Assembly: GCA_963422385.1 (NCBI GenBank)
Contig: OY729432.1
Span: forward strand, 1,674,001 to 1,738,000
Origin: JAJDTQ01 sp963422385
GTDB lineage: Bacteria; Desulfobacterota; Binatia; UBA9968; JAJDTQ01
Direction of reading: 5' to 3'
Length of the DNA: 64,000 nucleotides
Each line of letters begins with the position of its first letter. Positions within the stretch are counted from its first letter, which is position 1. Shown here in pieces: positions 43,141 through 53,169 of the stretch. The notes beneath the pieces were generated by a model. The model was not told the DNA's origin and made no database searches. It was given only the letters and a program-made list of their open reading frames with translations. Position numbers and translations under genes: made by a program.

Positions 43141-44163
43141 CTACTCGGATGGATTCCTTGTGACCAGACCGGCCACCACGGCGAAAGCCGGTCCCGCATG
43201 GATGTCCTCCGGCGGCATGCTTCCGTCGAAAACGGGTCCGACGACCCGCACCTCGCCCTTGAGGACGCGGGCCAGGCTCGGACCGAGACCGGGCAGCAGG
43301 GCGCTACCGCCGCTCAGGGAAACCCGGCGCGGTCCCGTTCCGCCGCTCAGCGCGCCGAACAGGTTGACGCTGTGGCCTACCTTGGCGGCGAACTCGTCGC
43401 ACAGGGAGTTCAGGAGGCTGCCGACGTCCGGAGACCGGTCGCCGCACTTGATGGCCTCGGCCTCGTCCCGGGAAACATGCAGATTCTCGGCCAGACTCCC
43501 GGTGAACTGTTCCCCGCCCAGGGGCAGGTCCGTGGTATAGCCGGGCGAGTCATCCACGGGTATGTGGATCGTCGTGGAGCAAGCGCCCACGTGCACCAGC
43601 GCATCGGCGCCCTCGTGGGGGAGCCGGCTGCTGCCGGACCGGAGGGCGAAGTGGTCCACTTCCACGATGGCCGGAACCAGGCCGGCGGCCTCCATGAGAT
43701 CGACGTAGTTCTCGACCAAGGTCTTCCTGGCGGCGATCAGCAGTACTTCCAACCCGTTGCCGTCGTCCGAAGGTCCGACAACGTGGTAGTCGATGTTGAC
43801 GTTGTCCAGGTCCCCGGGAATGGCGTCCATGGCTTCGAACTCGATGACTCGATCAAGCTCCTTCACGTTCCGGCCCGGGAGCTGGAGCCGCTTGATGATG
43901 ACCCCTCTGCCCGGGATCGACACCACCGCTTGACGTGGCTTCCCACGCGCCAGACCGGTAAACCGCCGGATTGCATTTCCGAGGGCGTCGGTCCGGTGCA
44001 CGAACCCGTTCTCCACGGCCCCCGCAGGCACCGGGAGCACTCCGGTGCGCAAGACCCGCGCGCCACCACGGACGTCGATGACCTCGGCAATCTTGATGGA
44101 GGTGGAACCCACGTCGATGGCGAACCAACTGCGTGGCCGTCGAAAGGGAAAGAGGCGAACCAT
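43141..44163 (-). CDS. pilM: PilM, type IV pilus assembly ATPase-like protein
   Basis: 340 residues from the ATG at 44163 (MVRLFPFRRPRSWFAIDVGS). Actin-like fold: WFAIDVGSTSIKIAEV is the phosphate-1 motif, DALVHVGACSTTIHI the second phosphate loop, and VSLSGGSALLPGLGPSL the adenosine motif. PilM is cytoplasmic and binds the N-terminus of PilN. First gene of the operon, divergent from priA. Confidence 0.92.
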   Translation of the reverse strand: MVRLFPFRRPRSWFAIDVGSTSIKIAEVIDVRGGARVLRTGVLPVPAGAVENGFVHRTDALGNAIRRFTGLARGKPRQAVVSIPGRGVIIKRLQLPGRNVKELDRVIEFEAMDAIPGDLDNVNIDYHVVGPSDDGNGLEVLLIAARKTLVENYVDLMEAAGLVPAIVEVDHFALRSGSSRLPHEGADALVHVGACSTTIHIPVDDSPGYTTDLPLGGEQFTGSLAENLHVSRDEAEAIKCGDRSPDVGSLLNSLCDEFAAKVGHSVNLFGALSGGTGPRRVSLSGGSALLPGLGPSLARVLKGEVRVVGPVFDGSMPPEDIHAGPAFAVVAGLVTRNPSE

Positions 44164-44306
44164 GGGGTGGGTTGAGAGCAAAACAGGGGCCAGCTCTTCA
44201 AGTCCGCGGGAATGACACCTATTCGAGGGCTCGCAGGTAGGTAAAATAGGCCTTTGGCGTCAAATACGTGGCATTCCGACGGCGTCTCATCAATAATTCG
44301 AGGGAG

Positions 44307-46532
44307 ATGAATGCGAATCGGAAATTCGCTTTGGTTGCGGTGCCGGCGCCGCTTCAGGAGCCGTTGACCTATGCCGTGCCCGAGGCGCTGGACGGGCGGA
44401 TCGAGGTGGGCATGCGCGTCCTGGTGCCGCTGGGCCGGCGGCGGGTGACCGGGGTGGTGGTCGGATTCCAGCGGGAATCACCGGTAACGGGGGTGAAGGC
44501 GGTCGCCGAGGCGCTGGACGACGAGGTGCTTCTCGATGATGCGTTCTTGAAGCTGTGCCGCTGGGCGGCTGACTACTACGTCGCCTCTCTGGGGGAGGTG
44601 CTGGCCACCGCATTGCCGCCGCTCCTGCGTACCGAGAGCCGGCTGGTGGTGGCCTTCGCCCGGGAACCGGACAGCATCCATGGGGAGCTGGACCGGGAGA
44701 TCCTGGATGCCTTGAGCCGACGTGGCCCCACGACGCCGGCGGCGCTGAGTCGCCTGTTCCCCCGCCGGGGCGTCAAGGCGGTCCTGGATCGGCTGGCCGC
44801 GGCCGGGGCCGTAACCGTGGAGGACCGGCTCCGAGGCCACGTGCGCGAGGCCCGACGCAAGCGGCAGCCGCGGTCGGAAACGACCGCCGGCGCGGTGGCG
44901 GCCAGCCGCGCTCCCGTGCGCACCGAGGAGCAGGGGCAGGTGCTTCGGTCCATGGACCGGCGCCTGAGCCGGGGTGGCTTCGAGACCATGCTGCTGCATG
45001 GCGTCACCGGCAGCGGCAAGACGGAGGTGTACCTCCAGGCCATGGAGCAAGTGCGCAGGCAGGGCCGGCAGAGCCTGATCCTGGTTCCGGAGATAGCCCT
45101 GACCCCGCAGTTGCTGGACCGGCTCGAGGGGCGCTTCCCGGGCGACGTGGCCGTGCTCCACAGCGGCCTCACCTCGGTGGAAAGGTGGCGTCACTGGTGG
45201 CGCATCGCCCACGGCGCGGTGAAGGTGGTGGCGGGCGCCCGGTCAGCGGTCTTCGCCCCGCTTCGGGAGCTGGGGCTCATCGTGGTGGATGAGGAGCACG
45301 ACTACAGCTACAAGCAGGAGGAGGGTGTGCGCTACCACGGGCGGGATCTGGCGGTGGTACGCGGCCGCATCGTCGGATGCCCGGTGATCCTGGGCTCCGC
45401 CACACCGTCGGTGGAGAGTTACCACAACGCCCGCAGCGGCCGGTACCGTATGCTCGAGATCACCCGGCGAGTGGAGGCCCGGCCCATGCCCCGGGTCCAG
45501 GTCGTCAACCTCAAGACCCGCCCCGGACAATCGGCCCCCGACGGGCTCTTTTCGGCTCCGCTGCTGCGGGCGCTCCGGGAGAACCACGAACTCGGCCGCC
45601 AGAGCCTGATTTTCCTCAACCGGCGCGGGTTCGCGTCGTTCCTTCAGTGCTGGTCCTGCGGCTTCGTGTTGCAGTGTCCGCGCTGCAGCATCAGCCTCAC
45701 CTACCATCTCGGGCGCAACAGCACGTTCTGTCACCATTGCGGTTTTCGCCAACGCAAGGCGGACGCCTGCCCCGAGTGCGGCAATCTTTCCCTGAGCGAG
45801 GTGGGCTTCGGCACCGAAAGGATCGAGCACGAGCTGCGACGGCTGCTGCCCAAGGCCCGCATCGGGCGCATGGACCGGGACACCACCGGCGCCCGGGGCG
45901 CCCAGGAACGGATCTTCCGGTCGTGGGAGAAGGGGGATCTCGATGTCCTGGTGGGCACCCAGATGATCGCCAAGGGACACGACGTGGGCGGCGTCACCCT
46001 GGTGGGGGTGGTACTGGCCGATTCCTCGCTGAACCTCCCCGACTTCCGGGCGGCGGAAAAGACCTTTCAGATCATCAGTCAGGTGGCCGGGCGGGCGGGG
46101 CGCGCGCAGCAGCCCGGCCGGGTCATCGTGCAGACGCTGGTACCGGGCCACTACTGTTTGGAGCACGCCAGGGTCCACGACTACCCATCGTTCTTCGCCG
46201 CCGAGACCGGGTTCCGCCGGGAGCTCGGCTACCCCCCGTTCCAGCACCTCGTGCACTTGCGTCTCGACGGGACCGACGAGGACAAGGTCGCGCGGGGCGC
46301 CCGTGACCTGGCCCGCGCCCTCCGCGGTGAGAACCCCCCGGCGCCGCTGGATATTCTCGGTCCGGCGCCCGCGCCCATCGCCAGGCTGCGCAACCGCTAC
46401 CGCTGGCAGATCCTGCTCAAGGGGCGGAGCCGGCCGGCGCTCCTGGCCTTGGCCCGGAGGGCGGTGGCGCTCATGCCCAAGGGCAGGGCGACCAGGATCC
46501 ACGTTGATGTGGATCCGTACAACATGTTATAG
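44307..46532 (+). CDS. priA: Primosomal replication restart helicase PriA
   Basis: 741 residues from the ATG at 44307 (an in-frame GTG at 44268 is possible; the SD-like AGGGAG abuts the ATG). N-terminal 3'BD (KFALVAVPAPLQEPLTYAVP), Walker A GVTGSGKTEVYL, DEEH box (VVDEEHDYSYKQEEG), zinc-binding cysteines in CWSCGFVLQCPRC and FCHHCGF...CPEC, and helicase motif QVAGRAGRAQQPG. It reloads the replisome at stalled forks. First of the classical priA-def-fmt-rsmB run. Confidence 0.97.
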   Translation: MNANRKFALVAVPAPLQEPLTYAVPEALDGRIEVGMRVLVPLGRRRVTGVVVGFQRESPVTGVKAVAEALDDEVLLDDAFLKLCRWAADYYVASLGEVLATALPPLLRTESRLVVAFAREPDSIHGELDREILDALSRRGPTTPAALSRLFPRRGVKAVLDRLAAAGAVTVEDRLRGHVREARRKRQPRSETTAGAVAASRAPVRTEEQGQVLRSMDRRLSRGGFETMLLHGVTGSGKTEVYLQAMEQVRRQGRQSLILVPEIALTPQLLDRLEGRFPGDVAVLHSGLTSVERWRHWWRIAHGAVKVVAGARSAVFAPLRELGLIVVDEEHDYSYKQEEGVRYHGRDLAVVRGRIVGCPVILGSATPSVESYHNARSGRYRMLEITRRVEARPMPRVQVVNLKTRPGQSAPDGLFSAPLLRALRENHELGRQSLIFLNRRGFASFLQCWSCGFVLQCPRCSISLTYHLGRNSTFCHHCGFRQRKADACPECGNLSLSEVGFGTERIEHELRRLLPKARIGRMDRDTTGARGAQERIFRSWEKGDLDVLVGTQMIAKGHDVGGVTLVGVVLADSSLNLPDFRAAEKTFQIISQVAGRAGRAQQPGRVIVQTLVPGHYCLEHARVHDYPSFFAAETGFRRELGYPPFQHLVHLRLDGTDEDKVARGARDLARALRGENPPAPLDILGPAPAPIARLRNRYRWQILLKGRSRPALLALARRAVALMPKGRATRIHVDVDPYNML

Positions 46533-46574
46533 ATTTCCTTGTACGAATACGAAGTTTCCGACCCGAGTTCCCGC

Positions 46575-47111
46575 ATGATCCTCAACATTCTCAAGTTTCC
46601 CGACCCGGTCCTGCGCGTGCCGGCCCGGCCGGTGGAAGCCGTCACCGGCGAGACCGCGGAGCTTATGCAGAACATGCTGGAGACCATGTACGCGGCGCCG
46701 GGCATCGGATTGGCGGCGCCGCAGGTGGGCGTATCCAGGCGCATCATCGTCCTGGACCTTGATCACGAAAATCCCGGCCCCAACGCCATCAAGCTGGTCA
46801 ACCCGGTCGTTCGGGAGGCCGAGGGCGAGGTGGTCTACGAGGAAGGTTGCCTCAGCGTCGTCGACTTCACCGCCGAGGTGATGCGGGCCGAGTGGGTGGC
46901 GGTCTCCGGGTATGATGAGAATGGCGAGGAAGTGGACATCGAGGCGGACGGACTCCTGGCCGTGGCGCTGCAGCACGAGATCGACCACCTCGACGGCAAG
47001 CTCTTTATCGACCGCATCAGCCGGCTCAAGCGCGAGATCTACGTGCGTAAGCTCAGGAAGTCCATTCGCACGGGCAAGGAGCCGCAGGAGAGCCGCGGCG
47101 TCGTCATCTGA
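46575..47111 (+). CDS. def: Peptide deformylase
   Basis: 178 residues from the ATG at 46575 (MILNILKFPDPVLR), the usual start. The three active-site motifs are GIGLAAPQ (43-50), EGCLS with metal ligand C92, and HEIDH with H134, E135, H138. It removes the formyl group from nascent N-terminal methionine. It lies between priA and fmt as in many bacteria. Confidence 0.97.
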   Translation: MILNILKFPDPVLRVPARPVEAVTGETAELMQNMLETMYAAPGIGLAAPQVGVSRRIIVLDLDHENPGPNAIKLVNPVVREAEGEVVYEEGCLSVVDFTAEVMRAEWVAVSGYDENGEEVDIEADGLLAVALQHEIDHLDGKLFIDRISRLKREIYVRKLRKSIRTGKEPQESRGVVI

Positions 47112-47173
47112 CTCCCTCTGCCGCACGTTGCCGCGGGAATCGTCCCGGACAACAAGGCTCTACCCGTACACTC

Positions 47174-48133
47174 ATGCGTATCGTTTTCATGGGGACGCCG
47201 GCCTCGGCGGCGGCTTCGCTGGAAACCCTGCTCGGCGGGCTCGATGAGGTGGTGGGCGTGGTGACCCAGCCCGACCGACCGTCCGGGCGGGGTCAGGCCA
47301 CCGCGCCCTCGCCGGTCCGACGGACGGCAGACCGGGCCGGGATACCGGTCCTGACGCCCCGGAAGATGAAAGACCCCGGCTTGCTGGAACAGCTCCGGGG
47401 TTGGAGTCCGGACCTCATGGTGGTGGTGGCCTACGGGCGGATTCTGCCCCAGGAGATCCTCGACCTGGCGCCCTTGGGATGCGTCAACGTTCACTATTCG
47501 CTGTTGCCCAGGTACCGTGGCGCGGCGCCGATGCAGTGGGCCATCCTCGAAGGGGAGGCGGTCACAGGAGTGACCACCATGCATCTCGTTGCGGAAATGG
47601 ACGCGGGCCCGGTCCTGCTGGCGGAAGGCGTGGCCATGGAACCGGACGAAACCGTAACTTCCCTGGAAGCGAGGCTCGTTCCCCTCGGCGCGCGGCTCCT
47701 GGTGGAGACGGTCGCGGGAATGAAACAGGGTTCCCTCACGGTGCGCCCCCAGGACCCCGAAGCCGTCACCTTTGCTCCCATGCTCAGGAAGGAGGACGGA
47801 ATGATCGACTGGGCCCGGCCGGCCCGGGAGATCGAGCGACGGGTCCGGGCCTTCACCCCCTGGCCCTCGGCATTCAGCTACTGGGAGGGAAAGCGCGTCA
47901 AGGTGCATCGTGCGAGGCCGGTGGGGGCGGACGCCGCGCCGGGAACGGAGACACCGGGAACGGTGGTGCGGGCGGGCGCGGACGGCATCCGGGTCGCCAC
48001 CGGGGCCGGCGCCCTGCTCCTTACCGAGCTGCAACTGGAAGGCCGAAAGCGTATGCTGGCCGAAGCCTTTCTCCGTGGCGCCGGGCTTCGAGAGGGGATG
48101 CGGTTTGAGCGATCTCCCTTCCAGGCCGCGTGA
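47174..48133 (+). CDS. fmt: Methionyl-tRNA formyltransferase
   Basis: 319 residues. The formyltransferase core shows MRIVFMGTPASAAASLETLL, the motif SLLPRYRGAAPMQWAIL with the catalytic region, and TTMHLVAEMDAGP with the conserved aspartate. The C-terminal OB-like domain (TVVRAGADGIRVATGAGALL) binds tRNA. It formylates initiator Met-tRNA with 10-formyl-THF. Its end overlaps the start of rsmB. Confidence 0.97.
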   Translation: MRIVFMGTPASAAASLETLLGGLDEVVGVVTQPDRPSGRGQATAPSPVRRTADRAGIPVLTPRKMKDPGLLEQLRGWSPDLMVVVAYGRILPQEILDLAPLGCVNVHYSLLPRYRGAAPMQWAILEGEAVTGVTTMHLVAEMDAGPVLLAEGVAMEPDETVTSLEARLVPLGARLLVETVAGMKQGSLTVRPQDPEAVTFAPMLRKEDGMIDWARPAREIERRVRAFTPWPSAFSYWEGKRVKVHRARPVGADAAPGTETPGTVVRAGADGIRVATGAGALLLTELQLEGRKRMLAEAFLRGAGLREGMRFERSPFQAA

Positions 48134-49472
48134 GATTGCCCTCACCATCATCGACCGCGTCGACCGGCGCAAGGCGTACGCCGACGTGCTGCTGAACGCG
48201 CGTCTCGAGGAGGCGGCCCTGGAGCCCGCCGACGCCGCGCTGTTGACCCACATGGTCTATGGCGCTCTGCGCTGGCGCGGGCGCATCGACTGGGTACTCG
48301 CCCGTCTGCTGCGGAACCCCCTCAAGGACCTCGATCCGCTGGTCCGCAATCTGCTCCGGCTGGGCGGCTATGAGTTGCTCTTCCTGGATCGGGTGCCGGC
48401 CTACGCCACCGTCAACGAGTTGGTGGAGCTCGCCAAGCGGCGGGCCGGGCCGGGGAAGGCGCGGCTGGTCAACGCGGTTTTGCGGCAGATCGCGGGCCGG
48501 GAACGGGAGGCGTGGTCCCCGCCCGGGGCTGGAGACGCCGCCGATCCGGCCGCCCTGGTTTCCCACCCCCCTTGGCTCATCGACATGTGGCGGGAGCAGT
48601 TCGGCCGAGAGGACAGCCGGCGGCTCATGGAAGCCAACAACCAGGAGGCGCCGTTGGTGCTGCGCGCCAATCGCCTGCGGATCCCCCGCGACGCGCTGGT
48701 GGAGCGCTTGTGCGCCCGCGGCATCGACGCCCGGCCCGGGACCTGGTCGCCGCTGGCGATCCGTCTGCGTGGTGCGGCGTCGCCGGCGGAGCTGGCGGAG
48801 TTCCGCGAAGGGCTGTGCCAGGTGCAGGGAGAAGCCTCCCAGATGGTGGGCTTTCTGATCGATCCCAGGCCGGGAATGCGGGTGCTGGACGTTTGCGCCG
48901 CTCCTGGCGGCAAGGCGACCCACATGGCGGAGTTGATGGATGGCCTGGGTGAGGTCGTCGCCTGCGACGTCTCGGAGCGCGGCCTCGCCAGGCTGGCCGG
49001 GAATGCCCGCCGCCTGGGGCTCGATTGCATCCGCGCCCAGGTCCGTGACGCAACCGAGGCTCTGCCCGGGGAGTCCGGCGCCTTCGATCGGGTGCTGGTG
49101 GACGCGCCGTGCTCGGGCCTGGGGACGCTGCGGGCGCATCCGGAGATCCGCTGGCGTCGCACCGCAGGGGACCTTGATCGCCTCGCCGTGCTGCAGGCCG
49201 ACATGCTGGACCGGGCCGCCCCCCGGGTGCGGCCCGGCGGAGTTCTCGTGTACGCTACCTGCACGCTGTCCCGCGTCGAGAACGAGCATGTGGTGGAGGC
49301 ATTCCTGGAGCGCCACCGCGATTTCGCCGTTGACGCGGCCGCCGTCCATCTACCGGATACCGCCCGTCCCATGAGCGCCGGACCCTATTTCCTCGCGCTG
49401 CCCCACCGCCACGACACGGACGGTTTTTTCGCCGCCCGGATGTGCCGGCTCCCTCCGACGCCCGCTCCATGA
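48105..49472 (+). CDS. rsmB: 16S rRNA (cytosine-967 C5)-methyltransferase RsmB
   Basis: 455 residues, probably from a TTG at 48105 with AGAGGGG six bases upstream, overlapping fmt by 29 bases. The N-terminal NusB-like RNA-binding domain (VYGALRWRGRIDWVLARLL) is followed by the SAM-dependent domain: VLDVCAAPGGKATHMAEL, VDAPCSGLGTLR (catalytic-cycle cysteine) and YATCTLSRVENE (nucleophile cysteine). It methylates C967 of 16S rRNA. Last of the priA-def-fmt-rsmB run. Confidence 0.95.
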   Translation: MSDLPSRPREIALTIIDRVDRRKAYADVLLNARLEEAALEPADAALLTHMVYGALRWRGRIDWVLARLLRNPLKDLDPLVRNLLRLGGYELLFLDRVPAYATVNELVELAKRRAGPGKARLVNAVLRQIAGREREAWSPPGAGDAADPAALVSHPPWLIDMWREQFGREDSRRLMEANNQEAPLVLRANRLRIPRDALVERLCARGIDARPGTWSPLAIRLRGAASPAELAEFREGLCQVQGEASQMVGFLIDPRPGMRVLDVCAAPGGKATHMAELMDGLGEVVACDVSERGLARLAGNARRLGLDCIRAQVRDATEALPGESGAFDRVLVDAPCSGLGTLRAHPEIRWRRTAGDLDRLAVLQADMLDRAAPRVRPGGVLVYATCTLSRVENEHVVEAFLERHRDFAVDAAAVHLPDTARPMSAGPYFLALPHRHDTDGFFAARMCRLPPTPAP

Positions 49473-49538
49473 TTTACCTCGTATCAGCCATGTGTTAGAT
49501 ACCAAACATAAAAGCCAAGGTTCACTCGGACCGGGTGT

Positions 49539-49615
49539 CGGGGCGTGGCTCAGCTTGGTAGAGCGCACGGTTCGGGTCCGTGAAGTCGCTGGTTCAAATC
49601 CAGTCGCCCCGACCA
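49539..49615 (+). tRNA. tRNA-Pro (anticodon CGG), CCA encoded
   Basis: Cloverleaf: acceptor stem CGGGGCG / CGCCCCG, D-arm with GCTCAGCTTGGTAGAGC, anticodon stem CACGG/CCGTG around loop TTCGGGT (anticodon CGG), and TΨC arm CTGGTTCAAATCCAG. An encoded CCA end follows discriminator A at 49612. It reads proline CCG codons, a common codon in this GC-rich DNA. Confidence 0.97.
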
Positions 49616-49683
49616 TTCACTTCCGTCCGGCGTCGGACATTCGCTGATCGACCCGTTGCCTCTCAGCTTGCCGAAGCGTTGCC

Positions 49684-51918
49684 TTGAAGTCGCCTCAAAA
49701 TAGCTACACCTGTCCCATGCATCCCGAGGTTCGGCAGGCGGAGGCAGGCGCCTGCCCCATATGCGGCATGGCGCTTGAACGGCTGCCGGGTGTCGCCGGC
49801 GCCACGGCCTACCGCTGTCCCATGCATCCGGAGGTGGTCAGCGAAGAACCCGGGCCATGCCCGAGTTGCGGCATGGCCCTCGAGCCGGAAACGGTATCCA
49901 CGGAAGAAGAAGCCAACCCCGAGCTGGCGGACATGACCCGCAGGTTCTGGATCTGCGCCGTGATTTCCCTGCCGGTCCTGTTCCTGGGGATGGCGGAGAT
50001 GATGCCGGTCAGCCCGTTGTCGGTGCCCATGAGCCGGACCTTCTGCATATGGGTACAGTTCGTGCTGACCACACCGGTGGTGCTGTGGGGTGGATGGCCC
50101 TTTATCCAGCGCGCCTGGGCTTCGGTGGTGAACCGCAGCCCGAACATGTTCACCCTCATATCGGTGGGAGTGGGCGCGGCCTACGTGTTCAGTCTCGCCG
50201 CCGTCCTGTTCCCGCAGCTTTTCCCGGAATCGTTTCGGACCGCCGGGGGTTTTGTGCCGGTTTACTTCGAGTCGGCCGCGGTCATCATCACCCTGGTGCT
50301 CCTGGGTCAGGTCCTCGAGCTGCGCGCCCGGGCCCGCACCGGTGACGCCATCCGGTCGTTGCTGGCGCTGGCCCCCAAGACGGCCTTGTCGCTGCGGGAC
50401 GATGGTACCGGCGAGGAGGTACCACTGGAACGCGTCACACCAGGTGACCGGCTGCGCGTCCGGCCCGGGGAAAAGGTCCCGGTGGACGGTACCGTCCTGT
50501 CGGGCTCCACCACCATCGAAGAGTCCATGGTGACGGGCGAGCCGTTGCCGGTGGCGAAGACCGAGGGCGATGCGGTGACCGGAGGAACGGTCAACGGCGC
50601 CGGCAGCTTCGTCATGCGCGCCGATCGGGTGGGCCGGGATACGCTGGTGGCCCGGATCGTTCAGATGGTGAGCGAGGCTCAACGCAGCCGCGCACCCATC
50701 CAGCGCACCGCCGACCGGGTAGCCGGGTACTTCGTCCCCGCAGTGATGCTCGTGGCCGTCGCTGCTTTCGTCGTCTGGAGCCTGGTGGGGCCGGAGCCGC
50801 GCATGGTCCACGGCCTCATCAGCGCGGTCTCCGTATTGATCATCGCATGTCCCTGCGCCTTGGGGCTGGCTACGCCCATGGCGGTGATGGTGGGCACCGG
50901 ACGGGGCGCGGGCACGGGCGTGCTGATCAGGGACGCCGAGGCACTGGAACTCCTGGACAAGGTCGACACCCTGGTAGTGGACAAGACCGGAACCGTCACC
51001 GAGGGTAGACCGCACCTCGTGTCGGTGGTGCCGCTTGCGGGACATCAAGAGGACGAGCTTCTGGCTTTCGCGGCGAGCCTCGGGCAGGAAAGCGAGCATC
51101 CCCTGTCGACCGCGTTCGTCAGCGCGGCGCGAAAGCGCCGGCTCAGGTTGTCCCAGGCGAGGGATTTTCGCTCGGTCACGGGCAAGGGAATGGTCGCCGA
51201 GGTGGACGGGCATTCGGTGGTGTTGGGCAGCCGGCTGCTGTTCGAGGAGCACGGCATCGACGGCGGTGGGCTGTACCGGCGGGCGGAAACCCAGCGCCGC
51301 GACGGCTGCACCGTGACGTTCATCGGCGTCGACGACCGGCCGGCCGGTATGCTCGGCGTGGCCGATCCCATCAAGCAGTCCTCGTATGAGGCCATGAACG
51401 CGCTACGCAGGAAACAGATCCGGATCATCATGCTGACCGGAGACAATCAATTGACAGCGGACGCGGTGGCGCATCACCTCGGGATCGCCGAGGTGGAGGC
51501 GGATGTGTCCCCCGAACAGAAGGGCGCGGTCATCCAACGACTCCAGGCAGCCGGCTCCATCGTGGCCATGGCAGGAGACGGCATCAACGATGCCCCGGCC
51601 CTGGCCCAGGCCCACGTGGGCATCGCCATGAGCACCGGCGCCGACATCGCCATGGAGAGCGCCGGCGTGACCCTGCTCAAGGGCGACCTCCGGGCCTTGG
51701 CCCGAGCCCGGCAGTTGAGCGGCCAGACCATGTCCAACATCCGCCAGAACCTCTGGCTGGCCTTCGTCTACAATATCCTGGGAATCCCCATCGCCGCGGG
51801 GATGCTGTACCCGGCCTTCGGCCTGCTCCTGAGCCCCATGGTGGCCAGCGGCGCCATGACCCTCAGTTCGCTGTCCGTCATCGGCAATTCCCTGCGCGTA
51901 CGCCGGAGGCCGCTGTAA
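49684..51918 (+). CDS. Copper/heavy-metal-translocating P1B-type ATPase with two N-terminal CPMHP/CGM metal-binding domains
   Basis: 744 residues from a TTG at 49684 (no ATG in frame nearby). Two short tandem metal-binding modules, each CPMHPEV followed by CPxCGM, occupy residues 1-70; no classical GMTCxxC domain. Then eight membrane helices, the P1B motif IACPCALGLATP, phosphorylation site VVDKTGTVTEG, MLTGDNQLTADAV, and GDGINDAPALAQA. C-terminal NxxLxxVYN and MSxSSLSVIGN-like segments (MTLSSLSVIGNSLR) match copper exporters of the CopA/CopB type. It pumps Cu+ or Cu2+ out of the cytoplasm. Confidence 0.94.
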   Translation: MKSPQNSYTCPMHPEVRQAEAGACPICGMALERLPGVAGATAYRCPMHPEVVSEEPGPCPSCGMALEPETVSTEEEANPELADMTRRFWICAVISLPVLFLGMAEMMPVSPLSVPMSRTFCIWVQFVLTTPVVLWGGWPFIQRAWASVVNRSPNMFTLISVGVGAAYVFSLAAVLFPQLFPESFRTAGGFVPVYFESAAVIITLVLLGQVLELRARARTGDAIRSLLALAPKTALSLRDDGTGEEVPLERVTPGDRLRVRPGEKVPVDGTVLSGSTTIEESMVTGEPLPVAKTEGDAVTGGTVNGAGSFVMRADRVGRDTLVARIVQMVSEAQRSRAPIQRTADRVAGYFVPAVMLVAVAAFVVWSLVGPEPRMVHGLISAVSVLIIACPCALGLATPMAVMVGTGRGAGTGVLIRDAEALELLDKVDTLVVDKTGTVTEGRPHLVSVVPLAGHQEDELLAFAASLGQESEHPLSTAFVSAARKRRLRLSQARDFRSVTGKGMVAEVDGHSVVLGSRLLFEEHGIDGGGLYRRAETQRRDGCTVTFIGVDDRPAGMLGVADPIKQSSYEAMNALRRKQIRIIMLTGDNQLTADAVAHHLGIAEVEADVSPEQKGAVIQRLQAAGSIVAMAGDGINDAPALAQAHVGIAMSTGADIAMESAGVTLLKGDLRALARARQLSGQTMSNIRQNLWLAFVYNILGIPIAAGMLYPAFGLLLSPMVASGAMTLSSLSVIGNSLRVRRRPL

Positions 51919-51980
51919 GAGGCGGGAGCTCCGACGCCGATCTGGGGGCGCCGGAAGCTCCCGACGGATCCAGCGCCGGC

Positions 51981-52973
51981 TTACATGCCCGCCTTCAGCT
52001 TCTCCGCCGCGTCCTCGGACACCCAGGCCCTCCACACCGCCTCGTTGCTCTTCAGAAAGTACTCCGCAGTCTCCCGCGCATCCGCCTTCTTGTCGTCCTT
52101 CCACGCCAGCAGCTTGTTCACCAGCGAGTTGGGCCAGGACACGCTCGACACGAACTTGAACGCCTCCGGCTCCGCCTTCGCGAACTTGGCCACCACCACG
52201 GTCAGCACCTCGGATTTCGGGTACATGTTCGGCTTCGGGTCGGCGCAATCCTTGTCGGTAATGCAGGCATACGTCTTGGGGTCGTGCTTCATTCCGCCGA
52301 GCTTCACCATCGGGTATTTGCCGAGGACCGACGTCGGCGCCCAGTAGTAGGTGAATATCGGCTGCTTCCGCTCATACGCCTTGGCAATGGCCCCGGCCAG
52401 GCCAGGCCCGGATCCCGGATCGAACAGGTTGAAGTTCGCCTCCTTCAGCCCGTAGGCCTTGAACAGGTTGGCGTTGATGATCTGGCAGGCCCAGCCCGAA
52501 GGACAACCGTAGAAGCGGCCCTTCCCAAGGTCTTCCTTGTCCTGGAACAGGTCCGGGCGCTTCTTGACCGCATCCAGCGTCGTGAGCTCCGGGTTTGCCT
52601 TGACCACGTACTCGGGCACCCACCAGCCTTCCTCGCCGCCGTCGCTGAGGATCTCCCCGGCGATCTTCAGCCGTCCCTCCTTCACCGCCTTATCCACCAC
52701 CTCACGAACGGAATTGATCCAGATCTCCGGCGCGATGTCCGGTTCCCCCTTCTCCGTCATGGACGTCACCGTCGGCACGGTGTCACCGGGCACCAACTCC
52801 ACCTGACATCCGTATCCCTTCGTCAGGATGATGGCCTCCACGTGCGCGGCCACCGCCGCCGAGTCCCAGTTCATCTCGGAGATGGTCACCTTGCCGCACT
52901 TCGCCTGAGCCGAGGTGCACAGGGCCAGCACCAGGAACGCTGCCGCCAGTAAGCCCGCTATTCGTAGTCTCAT
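51981..52973 (-). CDS. Glycine betaine/choline-type ABC transporter substrate-binding protein
   Basis: 330 residues from the ATG at 52973 (GGAGGG eight bases upstream). Signal peptide 1-24 (LLAAAFLVLALCTSAQA before KCG). The OpuAC-like fold follows: ISEMNWDSAAVAAHVEAIIL, TMGxPD-like EPDIAPEIWINSV, GWACQIINANLFKAYGL and a ...YYWAPTSVLGKY segment with aromatic residues for a quaternary-amine cage. It is a periplasmic solute receptor; the permease and ATPase genes are not next to it, so it is an orphan here. Confidence 0.9.
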   Translation of the reverse strand: MRLRIAGLLAAAFLVLALCTSAQAKCGKVTISEMNWDSAAVAAHVEAIILTKGYGCQVELVPGDTVPTVTSMTEKGEPDIAPEIWINSVREVVDKAVKEGRLKIAGEILSDGGEEGWWVPEYVVKANPELTTLDAVKKRPDLFQDKEDLGKGRFYGCPSGWACQIINANLFKAYGLKEANFNLFDPGSGPGLAGAIAKAYERKQPIFTYYWAPTSVLGKYPMVKLGGMKHDPKTYACITDKDCADPKPNMYPKSEVLTVVVAKFAKAEPEAFKFVSSVSWPNSLVNKLLAWKDDKKADARETAEYFLKSNEAVWRAWVSEDAAEKLKAGM

Positions 52974-53169
52974 GTCATCCCTCCTGTCTTCTCCCCGTCC
53001 ACGCGCCCCCGCCCGGCCTGTGCGTGCGCAGTCCAGAAGGCGACCCATGATCCGGTTTCCATTTTGTCTTTCGCCCACCCTCGAAGCTCATCCCGCGCGA
53101 CGTGGAAAGCCCGGTCTCAGGATCCCGTGCACGCAACCCCCCGGGACCTCGGCCCGAACCTCAACCGCC

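Noticed and set aside
51403..52248. Minus-strand frame opposite the P-type ATPase
   Set aside because: Antisense shadow with glycine/arginine-rich composition; ATPase motifs on the plus strand are unambiguous.
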